32,562 bases of DNA from an uncultured Bacteroidales bacterium. GTDB taxonomy: Bacteria > Bacteroidota > Bacteroidia > Bacteroidales > F082. Position 1 is the first letter of the stretch. The number at the start of each line of letters is the position of its first letter. Position numbers and translations under genes: made by a program. The notes under the pieces are model-generated. The model had not been told where the DNA came from and made no database searches. It worked only from the letters and a program-made list of their open reading frames with translations. The stretch is taken from positions 1 through 32,562 of the forward strand of contig CAMYYD010000017.1 in NCBI GenBank assembly GCA_947303395.1, in the 5' to 3' direction. This document shows positions 1 to 7,581 of the stretch, one piece after another.

Positions 1-36
1 TAACCAGACTAGACGAAGAGACCGATTTTTGCGCTG

Positions 37-44
37 CAAAGATA
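37..44 (-). promoter_or_regulatory. Leftward Bacteroidota -7 box
   Basis: The minus strand reads TATCTTTG, an exact match to the Bacteroidota -7 consensus TAnnTTTG. It would drive transcription out of the left edge, so the gene it serves is not in the window. The rest of 1-138 is A/T-rich and shows no gene. Confidence 0.5.
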
Positions 45-138
45 CAACTTTTTTCCTTATCGGAAAGAAAAAAATCAAAAAAAATAAAAATAATGATAAT
101 TTACTGAATATCAATCTGTTAAATTGATATAATTCTTG

Positions 139-966
139 TTATTCAAAGGTCAATGACACTTGGAATGTACGGTTTTTCATGCTTTTTATGCTCGAATCGT
201 ACAATAAATCCTGTTTGTCCAAGACGTTTAGCAGTCCGAAGCTCATCTTAAATTCGATGCCTAATTTGAAATAACTGTTGTAAAAATCGAAGCCTGCACC
301 GATTTCTGCGGCGATATCCATCTTTTTAACTCTGATATTGTCGATGACGGTGATCTGCTGGCCATAAGCGTTGGTGACGTCGATTTGTGATTTTTTTTGC
401 GATGCGAGGTCAAATTTAAAATTGCCGCCTCCGATAACGTAAGCTGCTACATTGTTGAGTCGTTTTGACCTGTATTTTACATGCAAAGGGAACTCGATGA
501 ACGTTGACAGGATAGATTTGTCTTTTGTCAGATATGAGTTTGAAGCTGTTGGCGTTTCCCTGTAAAACTGGTATGTTATCGTTCGTGTTCCGAAACTTAA
601 TGAAGGAATAAGTCGGAGGTCGAAAAACTGACCAAGTCTTAGATTGCCAACCACGCCGACGGTAAATCCTGGTTTTGCTGCCGACTCAACACTTCTGGTG
701 TAATATGTGGCTTCGGCATTGTAAAAAGCGTCGGCGGAATTCGGATATTCTGAAGAATTGTGACCTATAAGCTGGTAGTTTTCAACATAATTAAAGGAAT
801 AAGACATCTGGTTGTATGCCAGGATGAAACCGAAGTGATAGTCCTCATAGTCGTAATTCATGAGATTCATCGGCTTTTTGTTTTGGGCAAAAAGATTCTG
901 TTGGGACAAGAAAAACACTAATCCCAATAAAAGCAGGATGTTTTTATATGTTGACTTAAATCTCAT
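139..966 (-). CDS. porT: PorT-like outer-membrane beta-barrel protein (T9SS)
   Basis: This 275-residue protein has a signal peptide (hydrophobic residues 10-26, ending FAQ) followed by a small outer-membrane beta-barrel. After the signal peptide the motif YDYEDYHFGFILAYNQMSY resembles the start of PorT, which has HFGF followed by short amphipathic strands. PorT is required in Porphyromonas for type IX secretion, the route that exports proteins carrying a C-terminal sorting domain. A cargo of that kind is present in this window (the C10 protease from 29125). The last residue is an aromatic-flanked Glu (SLTFE), broadly like other barrel C-termini. It follows the heptose kinase gene by 30 bases. 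The family call (PorT or a related PorT-family barrel) is good. That it is the T9SS PorT rather than a paralogue is inference. Confidence 0.72.
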   Translation of the reverse strand: MRFKSTYKNILLLLGLVFFLSQQNLFAQNKKPMNLMNYDYEDYHFGFILAYNQMSYSFNYVENYQLIGHNSSEYPNSADAFYNAEATYYTRSVESAAKPGFTVGVVGNLRLGQFFDLRLIPSLSFGTRTITYQFYRETPTASNSYLTKDKSILSTFIEFPLHVKYRSKRLNNVAAYVIGGGNFKFDLASQKKSQIDVTNAYGQQITVIDNIRVKKMDIAAEIGAGFDFYNSYFKLGIEFKMSFGLLNVLDKQDLLYDSSIKSMKNRTFQVSLTFE

Positions 967-982
967 AAATCATTTAACGCAG

Positions 983-990
983 CAAAGACA
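983..990 (-). promoter_or_regulatory. Possible -7 box for the porT-like gene
   Basis: The minus strand reads TGTCTTTG, one base off the TAnnTTTG consensus, 17 bases before the ATG at 966. It may give this gene its own promoter inside an otherwise co-directional run. The match is imperfect. Confidence 0.3.
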
Positions 991-996
991 AACTTA

Positions 997-1998
997 TTAT
1001 ATCTTCTCCGTTTCTTTTAAAAGTCTTTCCTTATTGATAGGCACGGCTCCGATTTCTTCGCATACGAGACCGCCTGCAAGGTTTGAGATTGCCGCGATAT
1101 GATATGCGTCCTGATTGCAGACCAGACACAGCATTGCTACGCCCAAGACGGTGTCGCCAGCGCCTGAAACATCAGCGATTTTGCGAAGATGCGCAGGAAT
1201 GTGATGATGTGCTTTCGTTCCGTTGTTCATTTCCTGGATGAGGACGCCTCTTTCCGACAATGTGTTCATTACGAAACGGCATTGTAACTTATCTTGTAAA
1301 GCGTTGACACCCAATAAAATACCTTCTATTGTGTCGGTTGGGAACTCGATATTTATGCCTTCCTTCAGCTCTTTTAGATTTGGCTTGAAGAGAGTGCAAT
1401 TTTCGTAAGCCAGGAAGTTGTTTTTCTTTGGATCGACGCCGACAGGGATATGTTTCTCGTTGGCGACGGTGATGGTGTGGCGGATGAGTTCCTCGGTGAG
1501 CACACCTTTATTATAATCTTGCAGGATGATGCCGTCGATACGCTCGCGATAGAGAATTGTGTCGATTTTCTCGCGCAGTGCTGAAAACTCCTTTTCTGTG
1601 AGATTGAACGTGTCCTCGTCATCGACGCGAAGCATCTGTGCGTTGTTGCCGATGATGCGGTATTTCGTCGTTGTGCGGCGTTCCTTGCTCTTGACGATGC
1701 CGTTGCTTGGCATCTCGTGCTCTTTGAGTAAGTCGAAGAAATCGTGCGACTTCGAGTCGTCGCCTATGATTGAGCATAAAACAGGCTCGGCGCCCAGCGC
1801 CTTGATGTTCTGCGCTACATTGGCGGCACCTCCGAGACGAGCGAAACGGTTGCCCACGGCCACAATCGGCACAGGGGCTTCAGGTGAGATGCGCTCGACC
1901 TTACCGTTGAGGTAAAGGTCGAGCATGACATCACCTATAATTAGTATTCGTTTGTCGTTGAAGGACTCAAAAAGCGCTTTGATGTCTTCTCTTGGCAT
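997..1998 (-). CDS. hldA: D-glycero-beta-D-manno-heptose-7-phosphate kinase (PfkB family)
   Basis: The enzyme phosphorylates heptose 7-phosphate at C1 in the ADP-heptose pathway for the LPS inner core, in the cytoplasm. This 333-residue protein is a ribokinase/PfkB-fold kinase. It opens with IIGDVMLDLYLNGKVERISPEAP (residues 20-42), typical of the RfaE/HldE kinase domain. GGAAN lies at 56-60, and the anion hole and catalytic Asp are in DVSGAGDT (276-283, catalytic D282). The cytidylyltransferase half found in bifunctional HldE is absent, so this is the monofunctional form (HldA-like), and a separate nucleotidyltransferase should exist elsewhere. It starts 8 bases after the aminotransferase stop and is probably co-transcribed with it. 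Confidence 0.88.
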   Translation of the reverse strand: MPREDIKALFESFNDKRILIIGDVMLDLYLNGKVERISPEAPVPIVAVGNRFARLGGAANVAQNIKALGAEPVLCSIIGDDSKSHDFFDLLKEHEMPSNGIVKSKERRTTTKYRIIGNNAQMLRVDDEDTFNLTEKEFSALREKIDTILYRERIDGIILQDYNKGVLTEELIRHTITVANEKHIPVGVDPKKNNFLAYENCTLFKPNLKELKEGINIEFPTDTIEGILLGVNALQDKLQCRFVMNTLSERGVLIQEMNNGTKAHHHIPAHLRKIADVSGAGDTVLGVAMLCLVCNQDAYHIAAISNLAGGLVCEEIGAVPINKERLLKETEKI

Positions 1999-2006
1999 TG
2001 TGAATA

Positions 2007-3209
2007 TTATTTAAGTTTTGCAAAAGCTTCTTTGAGACGTTTTGCTGCCTCGCGAAGTTTGTCTTCTGATGTTGCGTATGAAAGACGGATGCAGTTGTCG
2101 TTGCCGAATGCGCCACCGGCTACGCAAGCCACGTGTGCGTTGTAAAGCAAGTACATGCAGAGGTCGTCGCTGTTCTTGATAACTGTTGTACCGTCTGATT
2201 TGCCATAGTATGATGACACGTCAGGGAACATGTAGAATGCGCCGGCTGGTAAGCTAAGTTTGAGACCAGGAATCTCCATGAGAAGTTTGTAGAACATGTC
2301 GCGACGGTTTCTGAAGGCCTTGCACATGGTCTGCACTTCCTCTGAATTCTCAGGTGAGAGCTCCATAGCTGCCAATGATGCGGCCTGTGCGATGGTGCAG
2401 ATACCTGATGTATACTGACCCTGAATCTTGTTGCATGCGCTCACGATATCCTTTGGTGCTGCGATGTAACCGATTCTCCAACCAGTCATTGCATAACCTT
2501 TTGCCACACCGTTGACGATAACGAGGCGGTCTTTCAGCTCTGTGAACTGACCCATTGACTCGTGTTTGTGTTCGTATTGGATGAATTCATAAATCTCATC
2601 GGAGATGATAATGATTTCAGGATGTTTTTTGAATACTTCAACCAAAGCCTTGAGCTCGTCTTTTGTGTAAACCGAACCGCTTGGGTTGCAAGGAGTGCTG
2701 AAAATAAATGCCTTAGTCTTTGGTGTGATGGCATCTGCAAGCTGTTTTGCATTGATTTTGAAGTGCTGCTCAGGTGTTGTGTTGATATACACAGGAGTGC
2801 CTTCGGCGAGTTTCACCATCTCAGGATATGATACCCAGAATGGAGCAGGGATGATAACTTCGTCGCCTTTGTCGAGGATGGCGAGGAATGTGTTTGTAAT
2901 TGCCTGTTTTGCACCGTTCGACACGATGATGTCGGTGTCTTTGTAATCCAAACCGTTGTCGCGACGGAGTTTTTCAGCAATAGCTTTACGCAATGCCGGA
3001 GTTCCCGGGACAGGCGGATAGTGTGTGTCGTTGTTGTTAATTGCGTCGATACCTGCTTGTTTTGCACTCATTGGAGTGTTGAAGTCAGGTTCACCGATGC
3101 TCAATGAGATGATGTCGATACCTTGAGCCTTGAGTTCGCGGCTCTTCTGCGTCATTTTCAAAGTGGCTGATTCCGCCATGTTGATGACTCTTTGTGATAA
3201 TGTACCCAT
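2007..3209 (-). CDS. Class I pyridoxal-phosphate aminotransferase (aspartate aminotransferase type)
   Basis: This 400-residue fold-type I PLP enzyme probably transfers the amino group between aspartate and 2-oxoglutarate. The internal aldimine lysine is K237 in NGVAKGYAMTGWRIGY, a textbook signature of the subgroup that includes thermophilic AspC enzymes. Other conserved pieces are SIGEPDF (37-43), the PPVPGTPALR substrate region (65-74), STPCNPSG (171-178, N175 near the PLP oxygen) and SDEIYE (203-208, D204 pairing with the pyridine nitrogen). The length is normal for the family. It is the first gene of a minus-strand run with the heptose kinase. Substrate preference (aspartate versus aromatic or prephenate) cannot be read from the sequence. 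Confidence 0.9.
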   Translation of the reverse strand: MGTLSQRVINMAESATLKMTQKSRELKAQGIDIISLSIGEPDFNTPMSAKQAGIDAINNNDTHYPPVPGTPALRKAIAEKLRRDNGLDYKDTDIIVSNGAKQAITNTFLAILDKGDEVIIPAPFWVSYPEMVKLAEGTPVYINTTPEQHFKINAKQLADAITPKTKAFIFSTPCNPSGSVYTKDELKALVEVFKKHPEIIIISDEIYEFIQYEHKHESMGQFTELKDRLVIVNGVAKGYAMTGWRIGYIAAPKDIVSACNKIQGQYTSGICTIAQAASLAAMELSPENSEEVQTMCKAFRNRRDMFYKLLMEIPGLKLSLPAGAFYMFPDVSSYYGKSDGTTVIKNSDDLCMYLLYNAHVACVAGGAFGNDNCIRLSYATSEDKLREAAKRLKEAFAKLK

Positions 3210-3248
3210 ATCTATATTTTTAAATTAATTATTGACAATTTGGGACTG

Positions 3249-3256
3249 CAAAGTTA
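3249..3256 (-). promoter_or_regulatory. -7 box for the aminotransferase-hldA-porT run
   Basis: The minus strand reads TAACTTTG, matching TAnnTTTG, 39 bases before the aminotransferase ATG. The 135-base gap 3210-3344 also holds the divergent plus-strand promoter at 3318 and nothing else I recognise. Confidence 0.55.
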
Positions 3257-3317
3257 CGTATTTTTATGATAGGAAAACTTTTGTTTGAAAAATTTAGTTT
3301 GAAATTGAAAAAATAAG

Positions 3318-3325
3318 TATATTTG
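3318..3325 (+). promoter_or_regulatory. -7 box for the membrane protein-lpxD-lpxC run
   Basis: TATATTTG matches TAnnTTTG, 19 bases before the ATG at 3345. A TTTG at 3298-3301 could be part of a -33 element, but its spacing is shorter than usual. Confidence 0.5.
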
Positions 3326-3344
3326 CAAGTCAAAACAAGAGAAT

Positions 3345-3815
3345 ATGAGTGATAATACTATACTTATTTTATTAGTTGGAGCTGTTGTTTTTGGAGGCGG
3401 ATATTTGATAATGAATAAGGGCAAAAAGTCGGGCGGAAGCCATGATGATGTGGTGGCTCCGTTGAAGATTCAGGCATACGAACGATTGCTTTTGTACCTT
3501 GAACGTATGAGGTTTTCGGTGCTTGTGAAACGAGTTTTTATGCCCGGAATGTCGTGCAGCGACTTGCAGTTCGCATTGATTCAGAATATTCAAGATGAGT
3601 TTGAGCATAATCTGGCGCAGCGTCTTTACGTTGAGGAGCAGACTTGGATTATGGTGAATATTGCTAAAGAAGAAGCTTTGCGCGGTATAAACAAGGCTTT
3701 TGGAGACAATCCGGAGGCTGATGCCGCGACGATGGCCCAGGTTATTGCATCTGTGTCTAATCCGTTGATAGACAAGGCTATTATCACAATTAAAAAAGAG
3801 TTTAACACGTTATAA
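3345..3815 (+). CDS. Small membrane-anchored protein of unknown function (DUF7935-like)
   Basis: This 156-residue protein has one N-terminal membrane helix (about residues 5-22) followed by a basic stretch KGKKSGG, which suggests a cytoplasmic soluble part. The rest looks alpha-helical, with LKIQAYERLLLYLERM near 40-55 and a conserved-looking segment LIQNIQDEFEHNLAQRLYV near 79-97. It resembles a Bacteroidota-only family of uncharacterised proteins with the same architecture (I believe DUF7935, from memory). It sits two bases before lpxD in the same direction, so it is probably co-expressed with lipid A synthesis. No function can be assigned. Confidence 0.75.
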   Translation: MSDNTILILLVGAVVFGGGYLIMNKGKKSGGSHDDVVAPLKIQAYERLLLYLERMRFSVLVKRVFMPGMSCSDLQFALIQNIQDEFEHNLAQRLYVEEQTWIMVNIAKEEALRGINKAFGDNPEADAATMAQVIASVSNPLIDKAIITIKKEFNTL

Positions 3816-3817
3816 AT

Positions 3818-4861
3818 ATGAAAGTTGAGTTTTCAGCTGCTCAAATAGCGGCTTTATTAGGTGGAAAAGTTGAGGGCGATTCGGAGGCGAAGGTCAGTAA
3901 TGTGGCGAGAATAGAGGACGGAGCGCCGGGAATGTTGAGTTTTTTAGCAAATCCGAAATATATTCATTATCTTTATACTACTCAGTCGTCGATTGTTCTG
4001 GTTAATGAGGATTTTGAGCCTACAGAAACCGTGAAAACGACAATGATTAGAGTGAAAAACGCATACGAATCGTTCGCACAGCTTCTCGCAATTTATCAGG
4101 AATACACCAACAATAAAGTGGGTATTTCTGACAATGCCTATATTTCATCGGATGCGGAATATGGTGAAGGCTGTTATATCGGTGACTTTGCTTTTATTGG
4201 CGAAAGAGTGAAAATCGGCACGGGAGTGAAGATTTATCCGTTGTGCTACATCGGTGATGATGTCGTTATCGGTGACAACACGGTGATTTACCCTGGAGTG
4301 AAGCTTTACGCGATGACTCATATCGGTAAGAATTGTATCGTTCATGCTGGTGCGGTTCTTGGTGCCGACGGTTTCGGTTTTGTGCCTCAACCTGACGGAA
4401 CTTATAAGAAAATCCCGCAGATCGGTAATGTTTTGGTTGGCGATAATGTTGAGATTGGAGCTAATACAACCATCGACCGTTCAACAATGGAATCGACCAA
4501 GATCCATAATGGTGTGAAGCTCGATAATCTTATCCAAATCGCTCATAATGTGGAGATTGGAGAGAATACGGCTATGGCTGCACAGTCGGGAGTGGCTGGC
4601 TCAGCTCATATCGGCAAGAGCTGTATCGTTGCCGGTCAGGTTGGTGTTTCGGGCCATATTTCGATTGCAGATCATACAACCATCGGACCTCAGGCTGGTT
4701 TGACCAAAGGCATTGATGAACCTGGTAAGTCGATACTCGGTTCGCCGGCTTACGACTACACAAAATACATGAAAGACGTCGTGAGACAGCGTAATTTGGA
4801 TAAGTTGGAGAGTAGAGTTGTCGAGCTGGAGAAAAAACTTAACGAATTATTGTCGAAGTAA
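3818..4861 (+). CDS. lpxD: UDP-3-O-acylglucosamine N-acyltransferase LpxD
   Basis: LpxD transfers the second (amide-linked) 3-hydroxyacyl chain from acyl-ACP to UDP-3-O-acyl-glucosamine, the third step of lipid A synthesis. The 347-residue length is normal. The N-terminal uridine-binding domain (about 1-100) is followed by a left-handed beta-helix of hexapeptide repeats (about 102-300), such as IGDFAFIGERVKIGTGVKIYP. The catalytic histidine is H243 in NLIQIAHNVEIG, with the family motif AMAAQSGVAGSAHIG after it. A C-terminal helix (317-347) rich in Lys, Leu and Glu matches the trimer's acyl-carrier-binding helices. It starts two bases after the preceding gene and is followed by lpxC. Confidence 0.95.
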   Translation: MKVEFSAAQIAALLGGKVEGDSEAKVSNVARIEDGAPGMLSFLANPKYIHYLYTTQSSIVLVNEDFEPTETVKTTMIRVKNAYESFAQLLAIYQEYTNNKVGISDNAYISSDAEYGEGCYIGDFAFIGERVKIGTGVKIYPLCYIGDDVVIGDNTVIYPGVKLYAMTHIGKNCIVHAGAVLGADGFGFVPQPDGTYKKIPQIGNVLVGDNVEIGANTTIDRSTMESTKIHNGVKLDNLIQIAHNVEIGENTAMAAQSGVAGSAHIGKSCIVAGQVGVSGHISIADHTTIGPQAGLTKGIDEPGKSILGSPAYDYTKYMKDVVRQRNLDKLESRVVELEKKLNELLSK

Positions 4862-4873
4862 TAGATTTTTTTG

Positions 4874-4881
4874 TAATTTTG
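4874..4881 (+). promoter_or_regulatory. -7 box for lpxC
   Basis: TAATTTTG matches TAnnTTTG and lies 26 bases before the lpxC ATG. A TTG 21 bases upstream, in the lpxD 3' end, would suit a -33 element. LpxC may therefore have its own promoter besides read-through from lpxD. Confidence 0.45.
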
Positions 4882-4907
4882 CCCCATATTTTCTATATTA
4901 GGAAAGA

Positions 4908-5822
4908 ATGGTAGAAAAACAACATACGATAAAGAAGAGTGTCAGCATTAGTGGAACTGGACTTCATACGGGTCAAAGCGGTACGCTGACATTCCATCCT
5001 GCAGAGATTAATCACGGTATTAAGTTTAGAAGAGTTGACCTCTTTGGTCAGCCTATTGTAGAAGCCAATGTTTTCAATGTGGTTGACACATCGCGTGGTA
5101 CCACAATTGCTCAAAACGGCGTGAAAGTCTACACTGTTGAGCATATCATGGCGGCTTTGAGAGCTATGAATGTTGACAATGTGCTTATTGATTTGAACTG
5201 TGAGGAGCCTCCAATCCTTGACGGAAGTTCGAGAATAGTGTTGGAAGCTTTGAAAGAGGCAGGAATCGAGGAACAGGACGCTGAGCGTAAATGCTTGAAA
5301 ATCACAAAGAAGATTGTTTATACACATCCTAAAGTCGGTTGCGAACTCGTTGTTGAGCCAGCCGACAAGTTCAGCATTGATGTCAAAGTTGACTATAAAT
5401 CAGGTGTTTTGAACGTTCAGGAAGCACATATGACAGATGTCAGTGAGTTTGAAACTGAATTTGCGATGTGCAGAACATTTGTTTTCTTCCAGGAGCTGGA
5501 GATGTTGCTTGCTCATAACCTCATAAAGGGTGGTGACTTGTCGAATGCAATCGTTTTCATTGAGAAACAGGTGTCGGAAGAGGATTTGAAACGTGTGGCG
5601 AAGCTGTTCCATAAAGAGTCGGTGGCGGTGCACGAAGGCGGAATTTTGAACAACGTAACGCTGTACTTTGAAAATGAGCCGGCACGCCATAAGTTGCTTG
5701 ATCTTGTTGGCGACCTCACACTTCTCGGAATGCCAATCATCGGTAAGGTGACGGCATACAAACCGGGTCACTTCTCAAATACTGAGTTTGTGAAGTTGAT
5801 CGTGAAGAAAATGGGACTCTAA
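4908..5822 (+). CDS. lpxC: UDP-3-O-acyl-N-acetylglucosamine deacetylase LpxC, unfused
   Basis: LpxC is the zinc hydrolase that commits UDP-3-O-acyl-GlcNAc to lipid A synthesis. Sequence marks are TIKKSVSISGTGLHTG at the N-terminus, EH at 78-79 (general base E78, zinc ligand H79, the same numbering as E. coli), DGSS (105-108), the zinc ligands H261 and D265 in HKLLDLVGDL, and the catalytic H288 in PGHFSN. At 304 residues it is a complete stand-alone LpxC. In most Bacteroidota the same protein continues into a FabZ dehydratase domain of about 150 residues. Here it stops at GL, and a terminator-like hairpin follows. lpxA, commonly next, is also absent. Its stop overlaps the convergent glycosyltransferase stop by four bases. 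Confidence 0.94.
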   Translation: MVEKQHTIKKSVSISGTGLHTGQSGTLTFHPAEINHGIKFRRVDLFGQPIVEANVFNVVDTSRGTTIAQNGVKVYTVEHIMAALRAMNVDNVLIDLNCEEPPILDGSSRIVLEALKEAGIEEQDAERKCLKITKKIVYTHPKVGCELVVEPADKFSIDVKVDYKSGVLNVQEAHMTDVSEFETEFAMCRTFVFFQELEMLLAHNLIKGGDLSNAIVFIEKQVSEEDLKRVAKLFHKESVAVHEGGILNNVTLYFENEPARHKLLDLVGDLTLLGMPIIGKVTAYKPGHFSNTEFVKLIVKKMGL

Positions 5823-6958
5823 TTAAGAGTTTTGTAGATATCATCTAAAAGTTTTCCGACAGATTCGTTGGAAAACTTTTTTATTATGCGGTCTCTCAGC
5901 ATGTTAGCGTCGTAGTTTTGATAAGTCTGAAGCATGGTTTGCATGGCATCAGCTAGTTTAACCGGGTCTTGTGGAGGGACGAGGATGCCGTTGCTTTCGT
6001 TGACAATTTCAGGAATTCCGCCGACCTTGGTGCTGACTACAGGCAATCCGCATGCGAAGGCTTCGAGTAGGACCACACCCTGTGTTTCGTAGTTGCTCGA
6101 AAGTACGAGAAAATCGCCTGAAGCTAGCTCATCGGCAACATCTTGACCCTCTAATACGCCAGTAAATCGAATGTTTTCCAGATTCTTGAGCTTTTTAGAG
6201 TAATCCTTCACCATAGAGAAATCGATGCCATCTCCGATGAAAACACATTGGAAACAGATGTTTCTTTCTTCAAGAATCTGCAAGGCATCAATCAAGCCGG
6301 TGATGTTTTTCGATTTGTTCTCGAAGCAGCTGATGTGAACGATTTTGGGAATCTCGTTGTGATGTGGTTGGGGCTTGAACATTTTGGTATCAACCACGTT
6401 AGGTACGATTACATAGTTGTCATTGCGAAGCCCGTGGTCTTGCATAGCTTTTGCAAGGATGTCGGTGACGGTGGTGACTGCTGCGGCATGTTTTACGACG
6501 AGTTTCGTCAGTTTTTTTCTGAAAAATCCACTGAAGTCGTTTCCCGGAAGGTAGCGCGACCAATGCTCAGTAATAATATAAGGTGTTCCGCGCGTTATTT
6601 TATGCCACCAGGCGATGAGGCCGAGGCGTGTCAGAATATGGATATGGATGATGTCGGGTTTGCGCAGACGTTTCAAAGCCAGATTATTCGAACGTAAAAA
6701 TCTAAACAATGAAATGATTTTCGATTTTGATTTTTTATAATAAATGCGAATTGTTCTGACGTTGTTGATGGTTTCGTCTTCTGTAGAGACGCGCCATGGC
6801 ACGTCTTTACAATCGGTTGAATGGACGTAAATCACGCTGATGTCGTTGTACAACGCTGCTGCTTCGGCGTGGCGTTGCACGAACAGTCCCAACATAGGGT
6901 CGTAGCGATGGGGGTACCAACGCGCAAGAAAAATGATATGTTTTCTTTCGTTGTCCAC
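5819..6958 (-). CDS. GT4-type glycosyltransferase
   Basis: This 379-residue retaining glycosyltransferase has a GT-B fold and no signal peptide. It opens with IIFLARWYPHRYDPMLGLFVQRH. The C-terminal donor-binding domain shows the GT4 E-x7-E motif in NYETQGVVLLEAFACGLPVV, then GGIPEIV. It likely adds a sugar to LPS, a capsule or another envelope glycan; donor and acceptor are not readable. The start is GTG at 6958, and its first G is the last base of the upstream TAG stop, so translation is probably coupled. Residues 50-59 (CKDVPWRVST) are encoded exactly by a 30-base palindrome related to an intergenic repeat at 14671. The last gene of the minus-strand run, it overlaps lpxC by four bases. Confidence 0.88.
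   Translation of the reverse strand: MDNERKHIIFLARWYPHRYDPMLGLFVQRHAEAAALYNDISVIYVHSTDCKDVPWRVSTEDETINNVRTIRIYYKKSKSKIISLFRFLRSNNLALKRLRKPDIIHIHILTRLGLIAWWHKITRGTPYIITEHWSRYLPGNDFSGFFRKKLTKLVVKHAAAVTTVTDILAKAMQDHGLRNDNYVIVPNVVDTKMFKPQPHHNEIPKIVHISCFENKSKNITGLIDALQILEERNICFQCVFIGDGIDFSMVKDYSKKLKNLENIRFTGVLEGQDVADELASGDFLVLSSNYETQGVVLLEAFACGLPVVSTKVGGIPEIVNESNGILVPPQDPVKLADAMQTMLQTYQNYDANMLRDRIIKKFSNESVGKLLDDIYKTLN
5847..5882 (+). terminator. Terminator-like hairpin after lpxC, inside the opposing gene
   Basis: A perfect 11-bp stem, AAAAGTTTTCC (5847-5857) with GGAAAACTTTT (5870-5880), has a 12-base loop and a run of six T. It starts 24 bases after the lpxC stop, reads as a plus-strand intrinsic terminator, and lies within the last codons of the convergent glycosyltransferase gene. 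Confidence 0.6.
6782..6811. repeat. In-frame copy of a 30-bp palindromic repeat
   Basis: The two 15-base halves are inverted copies matching at 13 of 15 positions, with the centre CCATGG. The element differs from the intergenic palindrome at 14671-14700 at 5 of 30 positions, all transitions. It covers exactly codons 50-59 of the glycosyltransferase, in a stretch expected to be a variable loop. Confidence 0.7.
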
Positions 6959-7581
6959 TATCTCATGTCGATGATTTCCGCGTCAGGGTAATCGGATGCC
7001 TTGAAAGTGAAGAAATCGGCAGGTAACTTCTGATTTGTTACGAAACTGGTTATCACGTACACGAATTCGTTTTTGTTTTTGTCGAGGACGTGTAAATCTT
7101 TGATTTCCGATGTGTTAGTGTCAATTGAGACGATTATTCTGTCGAAATTCTCATTCGAAATCAGCGATTTTACCTCGATTTTCTTGGTGGTTCCGGATTC
7201 TTCGACAATTTTTGCAGTGATATTGTCATAATAGGAATCAAGAATTGCCAAAGGAGAGCCACTGCCATCGGATTTGTCGACTTCGCTAATCATAACTTCT
7301 TCAGCATCAGCATTATATGTCCAAATTGTAGTGCCGTCGCAGATAATGTCTTGGCCCATGATTTTGAGTTTGTAGGAATCTCCTTGGAGATAACCGATGC
7401 CATCCATTGTCTCGTAGATGCCTGCCTCGGTGTTTATCATGTTGTAATCGAAGGCTATTTCGATGTTGTCGTAGGATTTCAGTTTGTCGATAATACCTCT
7501 GAAAAGTGATTCAACTGATTGTGCTTTCAATCCTATTGATAATGTTAATAGGCTGATTATTAAGATGATACGTTTTTTCAT
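6958..7581 (-). CDS. LolA-like periplasmic lipoprotein carrier
   Basis: LolA-type proteins carry lipoproteins across the periplasm to the outer membrane. This 207-residue protein has a signal peptide (MKKRIILIISLLTLSIGLKAQ, cleavage after about residue 20). The half-barrel pattern of the family follows: IEIAFDYNM near 40, GIGYLQGDSYKLKIMGQDIICDGTTIWTYNAD (about 61-92) and PLAILDSYYDN near 110. The length fits. The ATG overlaps the ftsK TGA by four bases (ATGA), and its TAG shares a base with the glycosyltransferase GTG. LolA-like next to ftsK is a recurring arrangement in Bacteroidota, from memory. Lipoprotein carrier function is inferred from family resemblance. Confidence 0.82.
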   Translation of the reverse strand: MKKRIILIISLLTLSIGLKAQSVESLFRGIIDKLKSYDNIEIAFDYNMINTEAGIYETMDGIGYLQGDSYKLKIMGQDIICDGTTIWTYNADAEEVMISEVDKSDGSGSPLAILDSYYDNITAKIVEESGTTKKIEVKSLISNENFDRIIVSIDTNTSEIKDLHVLDKNKNEFVYVITSFVTNQKLPADFFTFKASDYPDAEIIDMR

